Counted from the first letter of the stretch, positions 8,942-18,136 are shown. The stretch is DNA of 64,000 nucleotides from JBHJGP01 sp050331695 (GCA_050331695.1 JBHJGP010000009.1:117349-181348), one strand, 5' to 3'. Numbers and translations are program-made. The notes: generated by a model not told the origin, from the letters alone.

Positions 8942-10039
8942 CTATGAAATATAGCCTATCGGCCAAACAAATTTGGTCTTGAGACTATTCAGACGATTCC
9001 AGGGAAGACGGCCTTCATGCTGAAGTCTGCCAACGACGATACCCGCGGCTATTCCCTGCCGTTCAGCAAAAGTGACGACGTCATCTTTTCTGTAAGGGCG
9101 AGTTTCGATAAATTTGGCCCAGTGTGCGGACCCAATAAGCTTGTTGGACGCCCATTGATTTGCCTCTTTTTCCCAATCAAGATCGGCACTATTCGAATCG
9201 TCGATGAAGATGTTCTTTTTACTGTGCAGGAGAATGTGAGCAGCCTCGTGGAAAAACGTGAACCAAAAGTGATCATCCGTCTTGTGACGAGCGCTCAACT
9301 GAATGACAGCTGTTCGAGGGGAAAACCACCAGGCCGCGCCACTTAGAGCCATTTTGGGTAAGGGCTTGATCAGTGCCAATACCACACCCGACCGGTTGCA
9401 AAGAGACTGAGCCTCGGGCCAGCCCTCGGCTATTGGCAATCGGGTCAAGCCGCGGATGTCCAAAAGCGCCTTCTTAAACGCACTCTCGTCATAGTGTGAA
9501 CATGACTGTTGCTCGGCCTGAACCTCGCCCAGCCGAAGCCATGTGGCGAGCGTGGGCCCCTCACTCTTGAAGCTGGGTGAATGTCGATAAGCTGCTCCTC
9601 GGCAGCCGTATTTCGCTTTCCATGCGTCCACGGAAGCCACCCGAAAGAACGCGAGAAGCTTGGAGACGAGATCCTGATCCGACACGGGCTGTTCGACGTG
9701 GCCGCGCTTGACGAGCTCTTTGATTGGAAACCCTTTGGCCCACTGGAGAGATGAACCGGCATCCTTGGCCTCGAGCTGCCGCGCCTCGTGAAGTCGATAG
9801 TCCATTTCGATGCCAAGCCAAATGCCCGCATCCAGACCCAAAACTTTTTCGAACTGTAGCGCGGTATCGGGCTCAATCGGCGCTTTGCCGGAAATGATCT
9901 CGCTAATCATTTTCGGCGAGCGACCGCAGCGCCGCGCGAACTCGGCCTGCGACAGGCCCGCAGCCTGAAGTCGCTCCTCAAGAACCCAACCAGGTAAAAC
10001 CGCGTAGTCCGGCTGATACTGATTGGCCGTTGTCGCCAT
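8942..10039 (-). CDS. higA: HigA-type antitoxin fused to ImmA/IrrE-like metallopeptidase domain
   Basis: A 365-residue protein. Residues 18-75 hold an Xre/HigA helix-turn-helix (LSQAEFARRCG, MISEIISGKAPI, ALQFEKVLGL), the VapI/HigA type of antitoxin. The C-terminal part carries FFHEAAHILLH near residue 270, an HExxH zinc-protease motif typical of the ImmA/IrrE (DUF955) family. Such fusions are known antitoxins in which the HTH part binds the operator and the toxin. Start ATG 10039 lies 14 nt behind the stop of a HigB-like toxin, giving the usual toxin-first higBA order. The local sequence is less GC-biased than the TCA operon, fitting a mobile accessory module. Whether the protease domain is active is unknown, but the HEAAH residues are intact. 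Confidence 0.85.
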   Translation of the reverse strand: MATTANQYQPDYAVLPGWVLEERLQAAGLSQAEFARRCGRSPKMISEIISGKAPIEPDTALQFEKVLGLDAGIWLGIEMDYRLHEARQLEAKDAGSSLQWAKGFPIKELVKRGHVEQPVSDQDLVSKLLAFFRVASVDAWKAKYGCRGAAYRHSPSFKSEGPTLATWLRLGEVQAEQQSCSHYDESAFKKALLDIRGLTRLPIAEGWPEAQSLCNRSGVVLALIKPLPKMALSGAAWWFSPRTAVIQLSARHKTDDHFWFTFFHEAAHILLHSKKNIFIDDSNSADLDWEKEANQWASNKLIGSAHWAKFIETRPYRKDDVVTFAERQGIAAGIVVGRLQHEGRLPWNRLNSLKTKFVWPIGYIS

Positions 10040-10053
10040 TGCTCCATCCTCAG

Positions 10054-10389
10054 TCAGTGATAGTCGGTCACCTCGATGATCGTAATCGCAGTCACCCGAT
10101 CAGTATCGATGCCTCCATCCGGCCGACGCGGAGGTGGATCATTGCTAACCTCGAAAATCAACCGACGCGGGTGCAACAAATCTACGGCGAATTGTTCGTC
10201 ACGATCGCCGCTGAGTTGATGACACCTATCCGGCGGCGTGGTCGGCACCTGAGAGAGAACCCTCGCGTTCTTCAGCACAGCAAGCCGTATGGCAATCGTC
10301 CGCGCCGCGCGATCGCCAAAAGCCTTCCTCATTTCTCCCTTGAAATTTAGCGTCTTCTCGAGCCGGCGTGTTCGAAACGATATGTCCAC
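10054..10389 (-). CDS. higB: HigB-like RelE-superfamily toxin
   Basis: A 111-residue protein with family landmarks RRLEKTLNF at the N terminus, RCHQLSGDRDEQFAVDL in the middle, and HPRRLIFEVSNDP followed by a C-terminal IIEVTDYH. This is the pattern of killer proteins of the HigB/RelE superfamily, ribosome-dependent mRNA endonucleases. It is first in a two-gene minus-strand operon with the HigA-like antitoxin. No frameshift or truncation is seen, so the module looks intact. Confidence 0.85.
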   Translation of the reverse strand: MDISFRTRRLEKTLNFKGEMRKAFGDRAARTIAIRLAVLKNARVLSQVPTTPPDRCHQLSGDRDEQFAVDLLHPRRLIFEVSNDPPPRRPDGGIDTDRVTAITIIEVTDYH

Positions 10390-10406
10390 ATTCTTATCAC
10401 AAAAAC

Positions 10407-10423
10407 ATTACGCAATAGGTAAT
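10407..10423. promoter_or_regulatory. inverted repeat upstream of higBA, candidate autoregulatory operator
   Basis: ATTAC, 7 nt, GTAAT, lying 18 nt upstream of the toxin start within an AT-rich stretch that could hold the promoter. HigA antitoxins usually repress their own operon through such dyads. The role here is inferred from position and symmetry. Confidence 0.45.
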
Positions 10424-10525
10424 AATCTACAAATTTGTCGTCAACGACGCAATCAGCACATAGTTGCCATCCGTGAGCGTCGGGCTGATTATGTCTTTGT
10501 GATCGGTTGGCTCTGATGGATGTCG

Positions 10526-11023
10526 TCAACCCTCACTCGCAAGAATCTCCGGCCAGCGTTGATCGCCTTGGTCGATGAAGGCGGGGATGTCCTGCTCCCA
10601 CTGCGCCTGAATATCGTCGTTGAAGTTGAGGTAGAGCTTGCCGTCGACGATCGACCAATTGTCCGGCTGGGTTGAGTAGAGCTTGCCCTTTTCTGCGACC
10701 GCCCAGGCGCAAAAACCCCCATATTGCGGTGCGTAGGCTTCCGGGTCAGACAAGAATTGGTCCCGGTTCTCCTCAGACGAAAAATGCCAGGTGGCACCGT
10801 TCCATTCGGTGCTGATCGCGGAATTGCCCTGTACTGGCTTGCCTTCGGTGAAATAGGCCACCGGATCGGTGCCACGGATCGCGACCCCGTCCTCGGTGAA
10901 CACCGGCTGGGCCTCCAACTCCTCCGGCAGGCGCGAATAGATGGTGGCGCCGACGCCGGCAACCGCCACCGCCGTTACGGCCAACCCTGCCAAGACAAAT
11001 GTCCGTCGTGTCAGCTGCGCCAT
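10526..11023 (-). CDS. YHS domain-containing protein with Tat-like signal
   Basis: A 165-residue protein. The N terminus TRRTFVLAG followed by a hydrophobic stretch resembles a Tat signal, though with one Arg pair and no strict SRRxFLK. The mature part holds a YHS domain with GTDPVAYF and GFCAWAVAEKG, features of secreted YHS proteins that bind metal or a cofactor. It lies downstream of the lpd remnant, on the same strand as higBA but 136 nt away from the toxin gene. The exact function is not known. It may act in metal handling in the periplasm. Confidence 0.8.
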   Translation of the reverse strand: MAQLTRRTFVLAGLAVTAVAVAGVGATIYSRLPEELEAQPVFTEDGVAIRGTDPVAYFTEGKPVQGNSAISTEWNGATWHFSSEENRDQFLSDPEAYAPQYGGFCAWAVAEKGKLYSTQPDNWSIVDGKLYLNFNDDIQAQWEQDIPAFIDQGDQRWPEILASEG

Positions 11024-11113
11024 GCTTCTTCCCGACCTAAGCCCATCAAGATGTGGGGAGCGTCGGCGCCGAACAGTAAGTGGCTCGCGGAATGGTGAAA
11101 ACGGACGAAAAAC

Positions 11114-11175
11114 TCAGATATGGATCGGCTTATCGTAGGCCGTCATCGCGGCTTCTTTCCTTGGCTCGGTGAGGA
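11114..11175 (-). pseudogene. degenerate copy of the lpd 3' end
   Basis: Read on the minus strand, this segment translates as LTEPRKEAAMTAYDKPIHI and a TGA stop. The true lpd (ends at 12473) finishes LEEAIKEAAMATHGKPIHI. The 16 nt AGATATGGATCGGCTT is identical in both places, and the rest has diverged mostly at third positions and a few residues. No longer open frame attaches to it. It is therefore a 3' fragment of an lpd-like gene, placed as a direct repeat on the far side of the TPR gene. Confidence 0.7.
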
Positions 11176-11242
11176 CCTCGGCTTGCCTATCTCAGGTTTC
11201 TTCTGGCATGGTTCGAACACAACATAAAAGAGACCAACGCCC

Positions 11243-12469
11243 GTGTCGGATACTGACCGCCTATTGAAGCGGCCACACGATAGGTTGTGGCAAGATACCC
11301 TCGCCAAGGTCCTCCCTTGGATCCCCAGACGATTCCGGTTTTTGGCTCCTGCCTTCGTCATCCTTGTCTTGGTCTTCGGCATCGCGACATTCATCGGACC
11401 GACGAAAGACCTTATATCCGTGGGTCGGTCGGCCTATTGCGGGATCTTCCCGTGCGAGACGCCGACCGACGAGATGGCCAGCGTCCACCAAGAGCTCCAG
11501 GAGATACGGGCCATTCTCGAGGCCCGAGCACCGGCGCCCGACGGATTGGACGCGGAGGTTTCCGAGGACGCGATCGAGCGTGCCCTCGCTGCGGCCCGCG
11601 AAGTGCTCGAATCGAATGACCCGTCCAAGGCCAAAGCGCAACAGGCGCTGCGCGATGGAGATGTGCAAGCCGCCGAAGAGGCGCTGGAGCAGGCTTTCGA
11701 GAAAGAAGCGCTCGACGCGGCCCGGCTCGAGAAACAAGCGGTTCAACTGAAGGCCAAGGCGGCACAAACCGCGCGTGAAAAAGCCGCTTTGGCCGCAACC
11801 CGGTCAGTCGTGGATGCCTTGCAATGGTATCAGAACGCCGACGCACTCGACCCAACGGACTTTCGGACCAAGATCGAACTGGCGAGACTTTTGGACAAGA
11901 GCGGCAATCTGAATGCCGCTTTGGCCCAAGCCGAAGCGGCTATGGCGCTGGCGGACAACGATCGGGACCGATCGGTCGCTCAGAACACCATCGGCGACGT
12001 CCGGGTCAAACAAGGCGATCTCACCGGCGCGCTGGAAAGCTTCCAGGCCGGCTTTGTGATCCGAGAACGCCTGGCCCAGGCCGATCCCTCAAACACATCC
12101 CTCCAGCGCGACCTCTCCGTTTCCCACAACAAGATCGGCGACGTCCGGGTCCTTCAAGGCGATCTCACCGGCGCGCTGGAAAGCTTCCAGGCCTCACACG
12201 AAATCTTCGAACGCCTGGCCCAGGCCGATCCCTCAAACACCGGCCTCCAGCGCGACTTGTCAATATCACATGAGAGGATAGCAAATGCGGAGGAAGGCCA
12301 TGGCAACCTAGAAGCGGCACTCACTTCGCAACAAGCCAGTCACAAGATCGCTCAGCGACTGGCCAAGACTTGGCCGGATCACCCGCAGTTTCAGTCGGAT
12401 CTGGTGATCACCGAGCGCCGGCTTGAAGAGCTTCGCAGCAAAATCGGTCAAGCTCACGCAGCGGAATAG
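11243..12469 (+). CDS. membrane-anchored tetratricopeptide repeat protein
   Basis: A 408-residue protein starting at GTG 11243. One membrane helix is visible at residues 31-52 (FLAPAFVILVLVFGIATFIG), then CGIFPC and a long charged, Ala/Glu-rich segment (about 75-185) likely to be coiled coil. At least four TPR-like units follow to the end. The units with GDLTGALESFQ, ERLAQADPSN and LQRDLSVSH resemble TPRs found in large signalling or conflict proteins, but no effector domain is attached. It lies between the lpd stop (4 nt away, convergent) and a degenerate lpd 3' fragment, which hints that this stretch is an insertion. The specific role is unknown; TPRs normally mediate protein contacts. Confidence 0.8.
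   Translation: MSDTDRLLKRPHDRLWQDTLAKVLPWIPRRFRFLAPAFVILVLVFGIATFIGPTKDLISVGRSAYCGIFPCETPTDEMASVHQELQEIRAILEARAPAPDGLDAEVSEDAIERALAAAREVLESNDPSKAKAQQALRDGDVQAAEEALEQAFEKEALDAARLEKQAVQLKAKAAQTAREKAALAATRSVVDALQWYQNADALDPTDFRTKIELARLLDKSGNLNAALAQAEAAMALADNDRDRSVAQNTIGDVRVKQGDLTGALESFQAGFVIRERLAQADPSNTSLQRDLSVSHNKIGDVRVLQGDLTGALESFQASHEIFERLAQADPSNTGLQRDLSISHERIANAEEGHGNLEAALTSQQASHKIAQRLAKTWPDHPQFQSDLVITERRLEELRSKIGQAHAAE
11990..12277 (+). repeat. two tandem 144-bp units inside the TPR gene
   Basis: The segment starting ATCGGCGACGTCCGGGTC at 11990 recurs at 12134, exactly 144 nt (48 codons) later. Long runs are identical, including the codons for GDLTGALESFQA and LAQADPSNT. DNA-level identity well above that of the flanking TPR units points to recent duplication or gene conversion. 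Confidence 0.85.
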
Positions 12470-12472
12470 CGC

Positions 12473-13879
12473 CTAGATATGGATCGGCTTGCCGTGGGTG
12501 GCCATGGCCGCTTCCTTGATCGCTTCCTCCAGCGTCGGATGCGGGTGGCAGGTCCGGGCGATGTCCTCCGAGCTGGCACCGAACTCCATGGCGACGCCGA
12601 CCTCGGCGATCATCGTGCCGGCCTCGGCGCCGATGATGTGACAGCCCAGGACCTTGTCGGTCTCCTTGTCCGCCAGGATCTTGACGAAACCATCGGTGAG
12701 ACCGACCGACTTGGCCCGGCTGTTGGCCGCGAACGGAAACTTTCCGGCATTGTAGGCGATGCCGGCTTCCTTCAACTGCTCCTCGGTCTTGCCGATCGAG
12801 GCGATTTCGGGCGCGGTGTAGACCACGCCCGGGATCAGATCGTAGTCGATATGGCCCCGCTGGCCGGCCAGATGCTCGACCAGGACCACGCCTTCCTCCT
12901 CGGCCTTGTGGGCGAGCATCGGGCCTTGGATCACGTCACCGATGGCGTAGACGTTGTTCGCCTTCGTCTTGAAGCCGTTGTCGACCGGGATCCGGCCCTT
13001 GTCGTCGAGCTCGATGCCGACGCTGTCGAGACCGAGCTTGTCAGTGTAGGGCCTGCGGCCGATCGAAACCAAGACCACGTCGACCTCGAGGGTATCGCCG
13101 TCGCCGCCCTTGGCCGGCTCGGTGGTCACCTTGACCTTGTTGCCGGACGCGTCGACGCCGGTGACCTTGGTGCCGAGCTTGAACTCCATGCCCTGCTTTT
13201 TCAGGATCCGCTGAAACTGCTTCGAGATCTCGCCGTCCATGCCCGGCGTGATCCGGTCCAGAAACTCGACCACTGTCACCTTCGAGCCAAGCCTGCGCCA
13301 GACCGTGCCCATCTCCAGGCCAATGTAACCGCCGCCGATCACCAAAAGATGTTCCGGCACGGCGTCCAAGTCCAAGGCGCCGGTGGATGAGACCACCCGT
13401 TTCTCGTCGATCTCGACGCCCGGCAGGGGCATCACGTCCGAGCCGGTGGCGATGATGATATGTTTCGCCTGGAGCGTCTGCTCGCCGCCTTCGTTCAGGT
13501 CGACCTCGACCTTGCCATCGCCGGCGAGCCGGCCATGGCCCTGGATGTAAGTGACCTTGTTCTTCTTGAACAGGAACTCAATGCCCTTGGTGAGCTCGCC
13601 GACAACCTTGTCCTTGTTGTCGAGCATGGCGTCGAGATCCAGCTCGACGCCATTGGTCTTGATGCCATGTTTCTCGAAGCCGTGGCTCGCCTCCTCGAAC
13701 AGTTCCGAGGAGTGGAGAAGCGCCTTGGACGGGATGCAGCCGACATTGAGGCAGGTGCCGCCGAGCGATCCCCGCTTCTCGACGCAGACGGTGGAAAAGC
13801 CCAATTGCGCCGCCTTAATCGCGGCGACATAGCCGCCGGGCCCGCCGCCGATCACCGCCACGTCGTAGGTTTCGCTCAT
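12473..13879 (-). CDS. lpd: dihydrolipoamide dehydrogenase (E3)
   Basis: A 468-residue flavoprotein. The FAD site GGGPGGYVAA is near the N terminus, followed by the redox disulfide motif GGTCLNVGCIPSKALL, the NAD site GGGYIGLEMG, and the C-terminal HPHPTLEE with the catalytic His/Glu pair. It reoxidises the lipoyl group of the 2-oxoglutarate dehydrogenase complex and passes electrons to NAD. It is last in the mdh-sucCDAB-lpd operon, 43 nt after sucB, so it is likely the E3 dedicated to this complex. Its stop lies 3 nt from the convergent TPR gene. A second degenerate copy of its last 20 codons lies 1.36 kb further on. Confidence 0.97.
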   Translation of the reverse strand: MSETYDVAVIGGGPGGYVAAIKAAQLGFSTVCVEKRGSLGGTCLNVGCIPSKALLHSSELFEEASHGFEKHGIKTNGVELDLDAMLDNKDKVVGELTKGIEFLFKKNKVTYIQGHGRLAGDGKVEVDLNEGGEQTLQAKHIIIATGSDVMPLPGVEIDEKRVVSSTGALDLDAVPEHLLVIGGGYIGLEMGTVWRRLGSKVTVVEFLDRITPGMDGEISKQFQRILKKQGMEFKLGTKVTGVDASGNKVKVTTEPAKGGDGDTLEVDVVLVSIGRRPYTDKLGLDSVGIELDDKGRIPVDNGFKTKANNVYAIGDVIQGPMLAHKAEEEGVVLVEHLAGQRGHIDYDLIPGVVYTAPEIASIGKTEEQLKEAGIAYNAGKFPFAANSRAKSVGLTDGFVKILADKETDKVLGCHIIGAEAGTMIAEVGVAMEFGASSEDIARTCHPHPTLEEAIKEAAMATHGKPIHI

Positions 13880-13922
13880 CGGGCGCTCCCGGTTCTTTTT
13901 CTGTTACAGGCTAGGGTGACGG

Positions 13923-15209
13923 TCAGGCGTCCAGCAGCATCGCACCCGGATCCTCGATGCACTCCTTGACCCGCACCAGGAAGCTCACCGCCTCACGGCC
14001 ATCGATGATCCGATGGTCGTAGGAGAGCGCCAGATACATCATCGGCCGGGCCTGGATCGAGCCGTCGGCCATGACCATGGGCCGGGTCTGGGTCTTGTGC
14101 ATGCCGAGAATGCCGACCTGGGGCGGGTTCAGGATCGGCGTGCTCAGCATCGAGCCGAAGACGCCGCCATTGGAGATGGTGAAGGTCCCGCCCATGAGCT
14201 CGTCCATGGCGAGCTTGCCGTCCCGGGCGCGCTTGCCCAGATCGACGATCGTCTGCTCGATCTGCGCGAAGCTCATGACATCGGCACCGCGCACGACGGG
14301 CACCACCAGCCCCGAAGAGGTGCTGACGGCGACGCCGATGTCGTAATAATGCTTGTAGACGATCTCATCGCCGTCGATCTCGGCATTGACCGCCGGGAAT
14401 GCCTTCAGCGCTTCGATCGATGCCTTGACGAAGAAACTCATGAAACCGAGCTTGAGGCCGTGCTTCTCGACGAAGCGGTCCTGATGCTTCTTTCTCAGCG
14501 CCATCACCGCGGTCAAGTCCACCTCGTTGAAGGTGGTGAGCATGGCGGCAGTGTTTTGCGCTTCCTTGAGCCGCTCGGCGATACGCTTTCTGAGGCGGGT
14601 CATCTTGACCCGCTCCTCGCCGCCCCGTCCGGCCATGGCAGGGCTCGGCTCGACCGGCGGCGGCGTGCCGTCGGGTGACGGCGCCTTGGTGGCCATGGCA
14701 GAGCGAACGTCTTCCTTGGTGACGTTGCCCTTGGGCCCGGTGCCTTCGATCTCCTTCAGATCGATGCCCTTTTCTTCCGCGAGCTTGCGGGCGGCGGGAC
14801 CGGCGCCTTCGCCTTTGGGAGATGGGTCCGCTTTGCTTTCGGCCTTAGCCGACTGTTGTCCTTCCGCCGAGCCGATGGCCGACGCAGCCTTGCCGTCGGC
14901 CTCCTTGGTCTCTTGGTCGTCACCTTCCTTGGCGGCTTTGGCGTCACCAGCTCCGTCGTCGGCAGGCGCGTCGCCCTCCTCCAGATGACCCAGGAGAGCG
15001 CCGACTTCGACCTCGGCCCCTTCGTCTTCGAGGATCTCCGCGATCGTGCCGCTCGCCGGTGCGTTGACCTCGACGGTCACCTTGTCGGTCTCAAGCTCGA
15101 CCAGGGTCTCGTCGACCTTGACGCTTTCGCCCGCCTTCTTGAACCACTTGGCAACCGTCGCTTCGGTGACCGATTCACCGAGCGTGGGCACTTTGATTTC
15201 GACGCTCAT
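13923..15209 (-). CDS. sucB: dihydrolipoamide succinyltransferase, E2 of 2-oxoglutarate dehydrogenase
   Basis: A 428-residue protein. The N-terminal lipoyl domain has ELETDKVTVEV with the lipoylated Lys. An Ala/Lys/Asp-rich linker runs from about residue 80 to 130. A peripheral subunit-binding domain follows (ARKLAEEKGIDL, GTGPKGNVTKEDV). The C-terminal catalytic domain carries SYDHRIIDGREAV with the catalytic His. It transfers the succinyl group to CoA as the core of the complex. It starts 20 nt after the sucA stop and is in operon with it. A single lipoyl domain is standard for SucB. Confidence 0.97.
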   Translation of the reverse strand: MSVEIKVPTLGESVTEATVAKWFKKAGESVKVDETLVELETDKVTVEVNAPASGTIAEILEDEGAEVEVGALLGHLEEGDAPADDGAGDAKAAKEGDDQETKEADGKAASAIGSAEGQQSAKAESKADPSPKGEGAGPAARKLAEEKGIDLKEIEGTGPKGNVTKEDVRSAMATKAPSPDGTPPPVEPSPAMAGRGGEERVKMTRLRKRIAERLKEAQNTAAMLTTFNEVDLTAVMALRKKHQDRFVEKHGLKLGFMSFFVKASIEALKAFPAVNAEIDGDEIVYKHYYDIGVAVSTSSGLVVPVVRGADVMSFAQIEQTIVDLGKRARDGKLAMDELMGGTFTISNGGVFGSMLSTPILNPPQVGILGMHKTQTRPMVMADGSIQARPMMYLALSYDHRIIDGREAVSFLVRVKECIEDPGAMLLDA

Positions 15210-15229
15210 AAGATCCCGTCCGACCTACT

Positions 15230-18136
15230 TCACTGACCAAGTCCGAGCGCTTCGGACACAAGCTTCTTTTGCTCCGCCACATGCTGGGCGTTGAAACCAA
15301 CCGCCGGCGAGGCCGCTGGCGCACGACCGGCATAGAACACGTTCGTCGCCTCAAAGCCTTGGTTTTGCAACATGTTTTGAAGCCGGGGCTGGACGAAGAA
15401 CCAGCCGCCTTGATTACGCGGCTCCTCCTGACACCAGACGATCTGGGCGGTCTTCGGAAAGCGCTCGAGCTCCTGGCCCAGGGCGATCTCCGGGAAGGGT
15501 GCGAGCTGTTCCAGGCGGAGAAACGCGACGCTGTCGGTGATCTCCTCCTCCTCGGCCTGCTGAAGGAGATCGTAATAGACCTTGCCGCTACAAAGTACGA
15601 TCCGCTCGACCTTCCCGTCCTTCTCCGTATCCGGCGCCCAGTCCCACAAAACCCGATGGAAGCTGGTGCCCTCGCTCATCTCCTGAAGACTGGATACACA
15701 GCGTTTGTGCCGGAGCAGCGATTTCGGCGTCATGACGATCAGGGGTTTTCTGAAACTCCGGTGCAGCTGGCGTCGCAGCACGTGGAAGAAATTGGCGGGT
15801 GTCGACGGGTAGACGACCTGAATATTGTCCTCGGCGTAGAGCTGGAGAAAACGCTCCAGCCGGGCCGAACTGTGCTCGGGCCCTTGCCCCTCATAGCCGT
15901 GGGGCAGAAGGCAGACGAGACCCGACATCCTGAGCCATTTGCTCTCGCCGGAGCTGATGAACTGATCGAAATAGACCTGGGCGCCGTTGGCGAAATCGCC
16001 GAACTGCGCCTCCCACAGGGTCAGGCAGGTGGGATCGGCGAGGGAGTAACCATATTCAAACCCGAGCACACCTTCTTCGGACAGAAAACTGTTGATCACT
16101 TCCACCGGCGCCTGGTCATCGCTCAGATGCGCCAGCGGCATGTAGGTTGCCTCGGTTTCCTGATCGGTGATCACAGCGTGCCGCTGGGAGAAAGTGCCCC
16201 GACCCGAATCCTGGCCCGATAGCCGCACAGGAAAACCTTCCGCCAGCAAGGTGGCAAAAGCCAGATGCTCGGCGGTCGCCCAATCGATGCCCTCACCGGC
16301 CTCGATCGCCTTCTTGCGGGCGCCGATGACCCGCTGCAGCCGCCTGTGCACGTTCAGACCGTCTGGCATCGTCGTCAGCTTGAGGCCCAGCTCCTTCAAC
16401 CGATCACCGTCGAAGCCGGTGGCGCTGCGCTGATACTCCTCCGGCGCCTTATTCATCCCCGCCCAAGCGCCTTCGAGCCAGTCGGCCTTATTGCTCTTGT
16501 AACTCTTGGCCGCGTCGTGAGCGTCTTCCATCTCTTTCTGGAATTCCGCCGTGACCTCCTCACGACCTTTTCGGCTGATCACATTGTCGCTGATCAGTCG
16601 TTCGGCGAAGATCTCGAGACTGGTCGGATGATCGGCGATCTTTTGATACATGAGCGGCTGGGTAAAGCTCGGCTCGTCGCCCTCATTGTGACCGTGGCGG
16701 CGGTAGCACCACATGTCGATCACGACATCTTTCTTGAACCGCTGGCGAAATTCGGTCGCCAGTCGAGCCACATGGGTCACGGCCAGGGGATCGTCACCGT
16801 TGACGTGGAAGCTCGGCGCCTGCACGCCCCGCGCGACATCGGAGGGATAGGGCGAGGTGCGGGCGTAGGCAGGGCTCGTGGTGAAGCCGATCTGATTGTT
16901 GATGATCAGGTGGATCGTCCCGCCGGTCCGATAGCCGCGAAGCTCGGACATCTCGAACCCTTCATGAACCACGCCCTGGCCGGCGAACGCCGCGTCACCG
17001 TGGAGCAAGAGCCCCATCACACGCGAGCGCTCGGTGTCGCCCTTCAGGCGCTGCTTGGCCCTGACCTTGCCGAAAACGACCGGATTGACCGCTTCGAGAT
17101 GGGACGGGTTGGCGGTCAAGCTTAGATGGATGACCCCGCCATCCGGCAGTTCGCGATCGGTTGACGTGCCGAGATGGTATTTGACGTCGCCGGAGCCTAG
17201 AACCTCGTCCTGGACCGCTTGGCCCTGAAACTCCGAGAAGATCGCCGAATAGGGCTTGCCCATCAGGTTGGCGAGCACGTTGAGCCTGCCTCTGTGCGGC
17301 ATTCCGATGACGATCTCGTCGATGCCAAGGCTAACGCCGGTGCGAATGATCGTTTCCATCGCCGGAATGGCGCTTTCACCGCCGTCGAGGCCGAAGCGCT
17401 TGGTGCCCGGCCACTTGATGTTGAGAAACGATTCAAAGCCCTCGGCCGCGGTCATCTGCCGCAAAATCTCGCGCTTCTCCGCATCCGTGTTCTCGAAAAT
17501 GCCCTGCAGGCTTTCGATCCGCGACTGGAGCCAAGCCTTCTGATCGGGATCTTGAATATGAAGGAATTCGATGCCGACGGTCGAACTGTAGGTCTTGCGT
17601 AAGATCTCCAGGATCGTCTGGAGCGTCGCCTTCTCCAGACCGAGCACATGATCGAGATAAAATTCCCGGGTCAGATCGGCGTCAGTGAAACCGTATGTTC
17701 GGTAGTCCAGCTCCGGATGATAGGTGCCGGTATGAATGCCCAGCGGATCGCGCTTCGCCGCCAGATGCCCGCGGACCCGGTAAGCGCGGATCAGCATGAT
17801 GATCCGCAAATGATCGCGGATCATCCGCTGGGCGCGGGCATCGTCTAGCTCGACGATTGGGGCTGGTCCGCCGGCGCCGGCCATAGGCACGCGCATGTCG
17901 CGACGGCTGGCACCGCCCAGGGTTGGTAGAACTGGCGGCTGGGGCTGAGACTCGATCGCGACCTTCGATTGCGCGAAGAGCGAGCGCATTTCCGAGCCCA
18001 AGCTGTCGAAATAACCGCGCCAACTCTGATCGATCGCGTCCGGCTCGCTCAGATAGCGTTCATAGAGCGCCTCGATGAAAGCCGAATTGCCGCCGTAGAG
18101 AAAGGCCGACTGCTCGACCTCTTTACGCGTCGCCAT
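15230..18136 (-). CDS. sucA: 2-oxoglutarate dehydrogenase E1
   Basis: A 968-residue protein of normal SucA length. The N terminus SAFLYGGNSAFIEALYERY is the E2-docking helix of the family. Thiamine diphosphate and substrate motifs include GMPHRGRLNVL, GDAAFAGQGVV, NNQIGFTT and YRRHGHNEGDEPSF. It decarboxylates 2-oxoglutarate with thiamine diphosphate and hands the succinyl group to SucB. It lies 39 nt after sucD in the same direction. Confidence 0.97.
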   Translation of the reverse strand: MATRKEVEQSAFLYGGNSAFIEALYERYLSEPDAIDQSWRGYFDSLGSEMRSLFAQSKVAIESQPQPPVLPTLGGASRRDMRVPMAGAGGPAPIVELDDARAQRMIRDHLRIIMLIRAYRVRGHLAAKRDPLGIHTGTYHPELDYRTYGFTDADLTREFYLDHVLGLEKATLQTILEILRKTYSSTVGIEFLHIQDPDQKAWLQSRIESLQGIFENTDAEKREILRQMTAAEGFESFLNIKWPGTKRFGLDGGESAIPAMETIIRTGVSLGIDEIVIGMPHRGRLNVLANLMGKPYSAIFSEFQGQAVQDEVLGSGDVKYHLGTSTDRELPDGGVIHLSLTANPSHLEAVNPVVFGKVRAKQRLKGDTERSRVMGLLLHGDAAFAGQGVVHEGFEMSELRGYRTGGTIHLIINNQIGFTTSPAYARTSPYPSDVARGVQAPSFHVNGDDPLAVTHVARLATEFRQRFKKDVVIDMWCYRRHGHNEGDEPSFTQPLMYQKIADHPTSLEIFAERLISDNVISRKGREEVTAEFQKEMEDAHDAAKSYKSNKADWLEGAWAGMNKAPEEYQRSATGFDGDRLKELGLKLTTMPDGLNVHRRLQRVIGARKKAIEAGEGIDWATAEHLAFATLLAEGFPVRLSGQDSGRGTFSQRHAVITDQETEATYMPLAHLSDDQAPVEVINSFLSEEGVLGFEYGYSLADPTCLTLWEAQFGDFANGAQVYFDQFISSGESKWLRMSGLVCLLPHGYEGQGPEHSSARLERFLQLYAEDNIQVVYPSTPANFFHVLRRQLHRSFRKPLIVMTPKSLLRHKRCVSSLQEMSEGTSFHRVLWDWAPDTEKDGKVERIVLCSGKVYYDLLQQAEEEEITDSVAFLRLEQLAPFPEIALGQELERFPKTAQIVWCQEEPRNQGGWFFVQPRLQNMLQNQGFEATNVFYAGRAPAASPAVGFNAQHVAEQKKLVSEALGLGQ

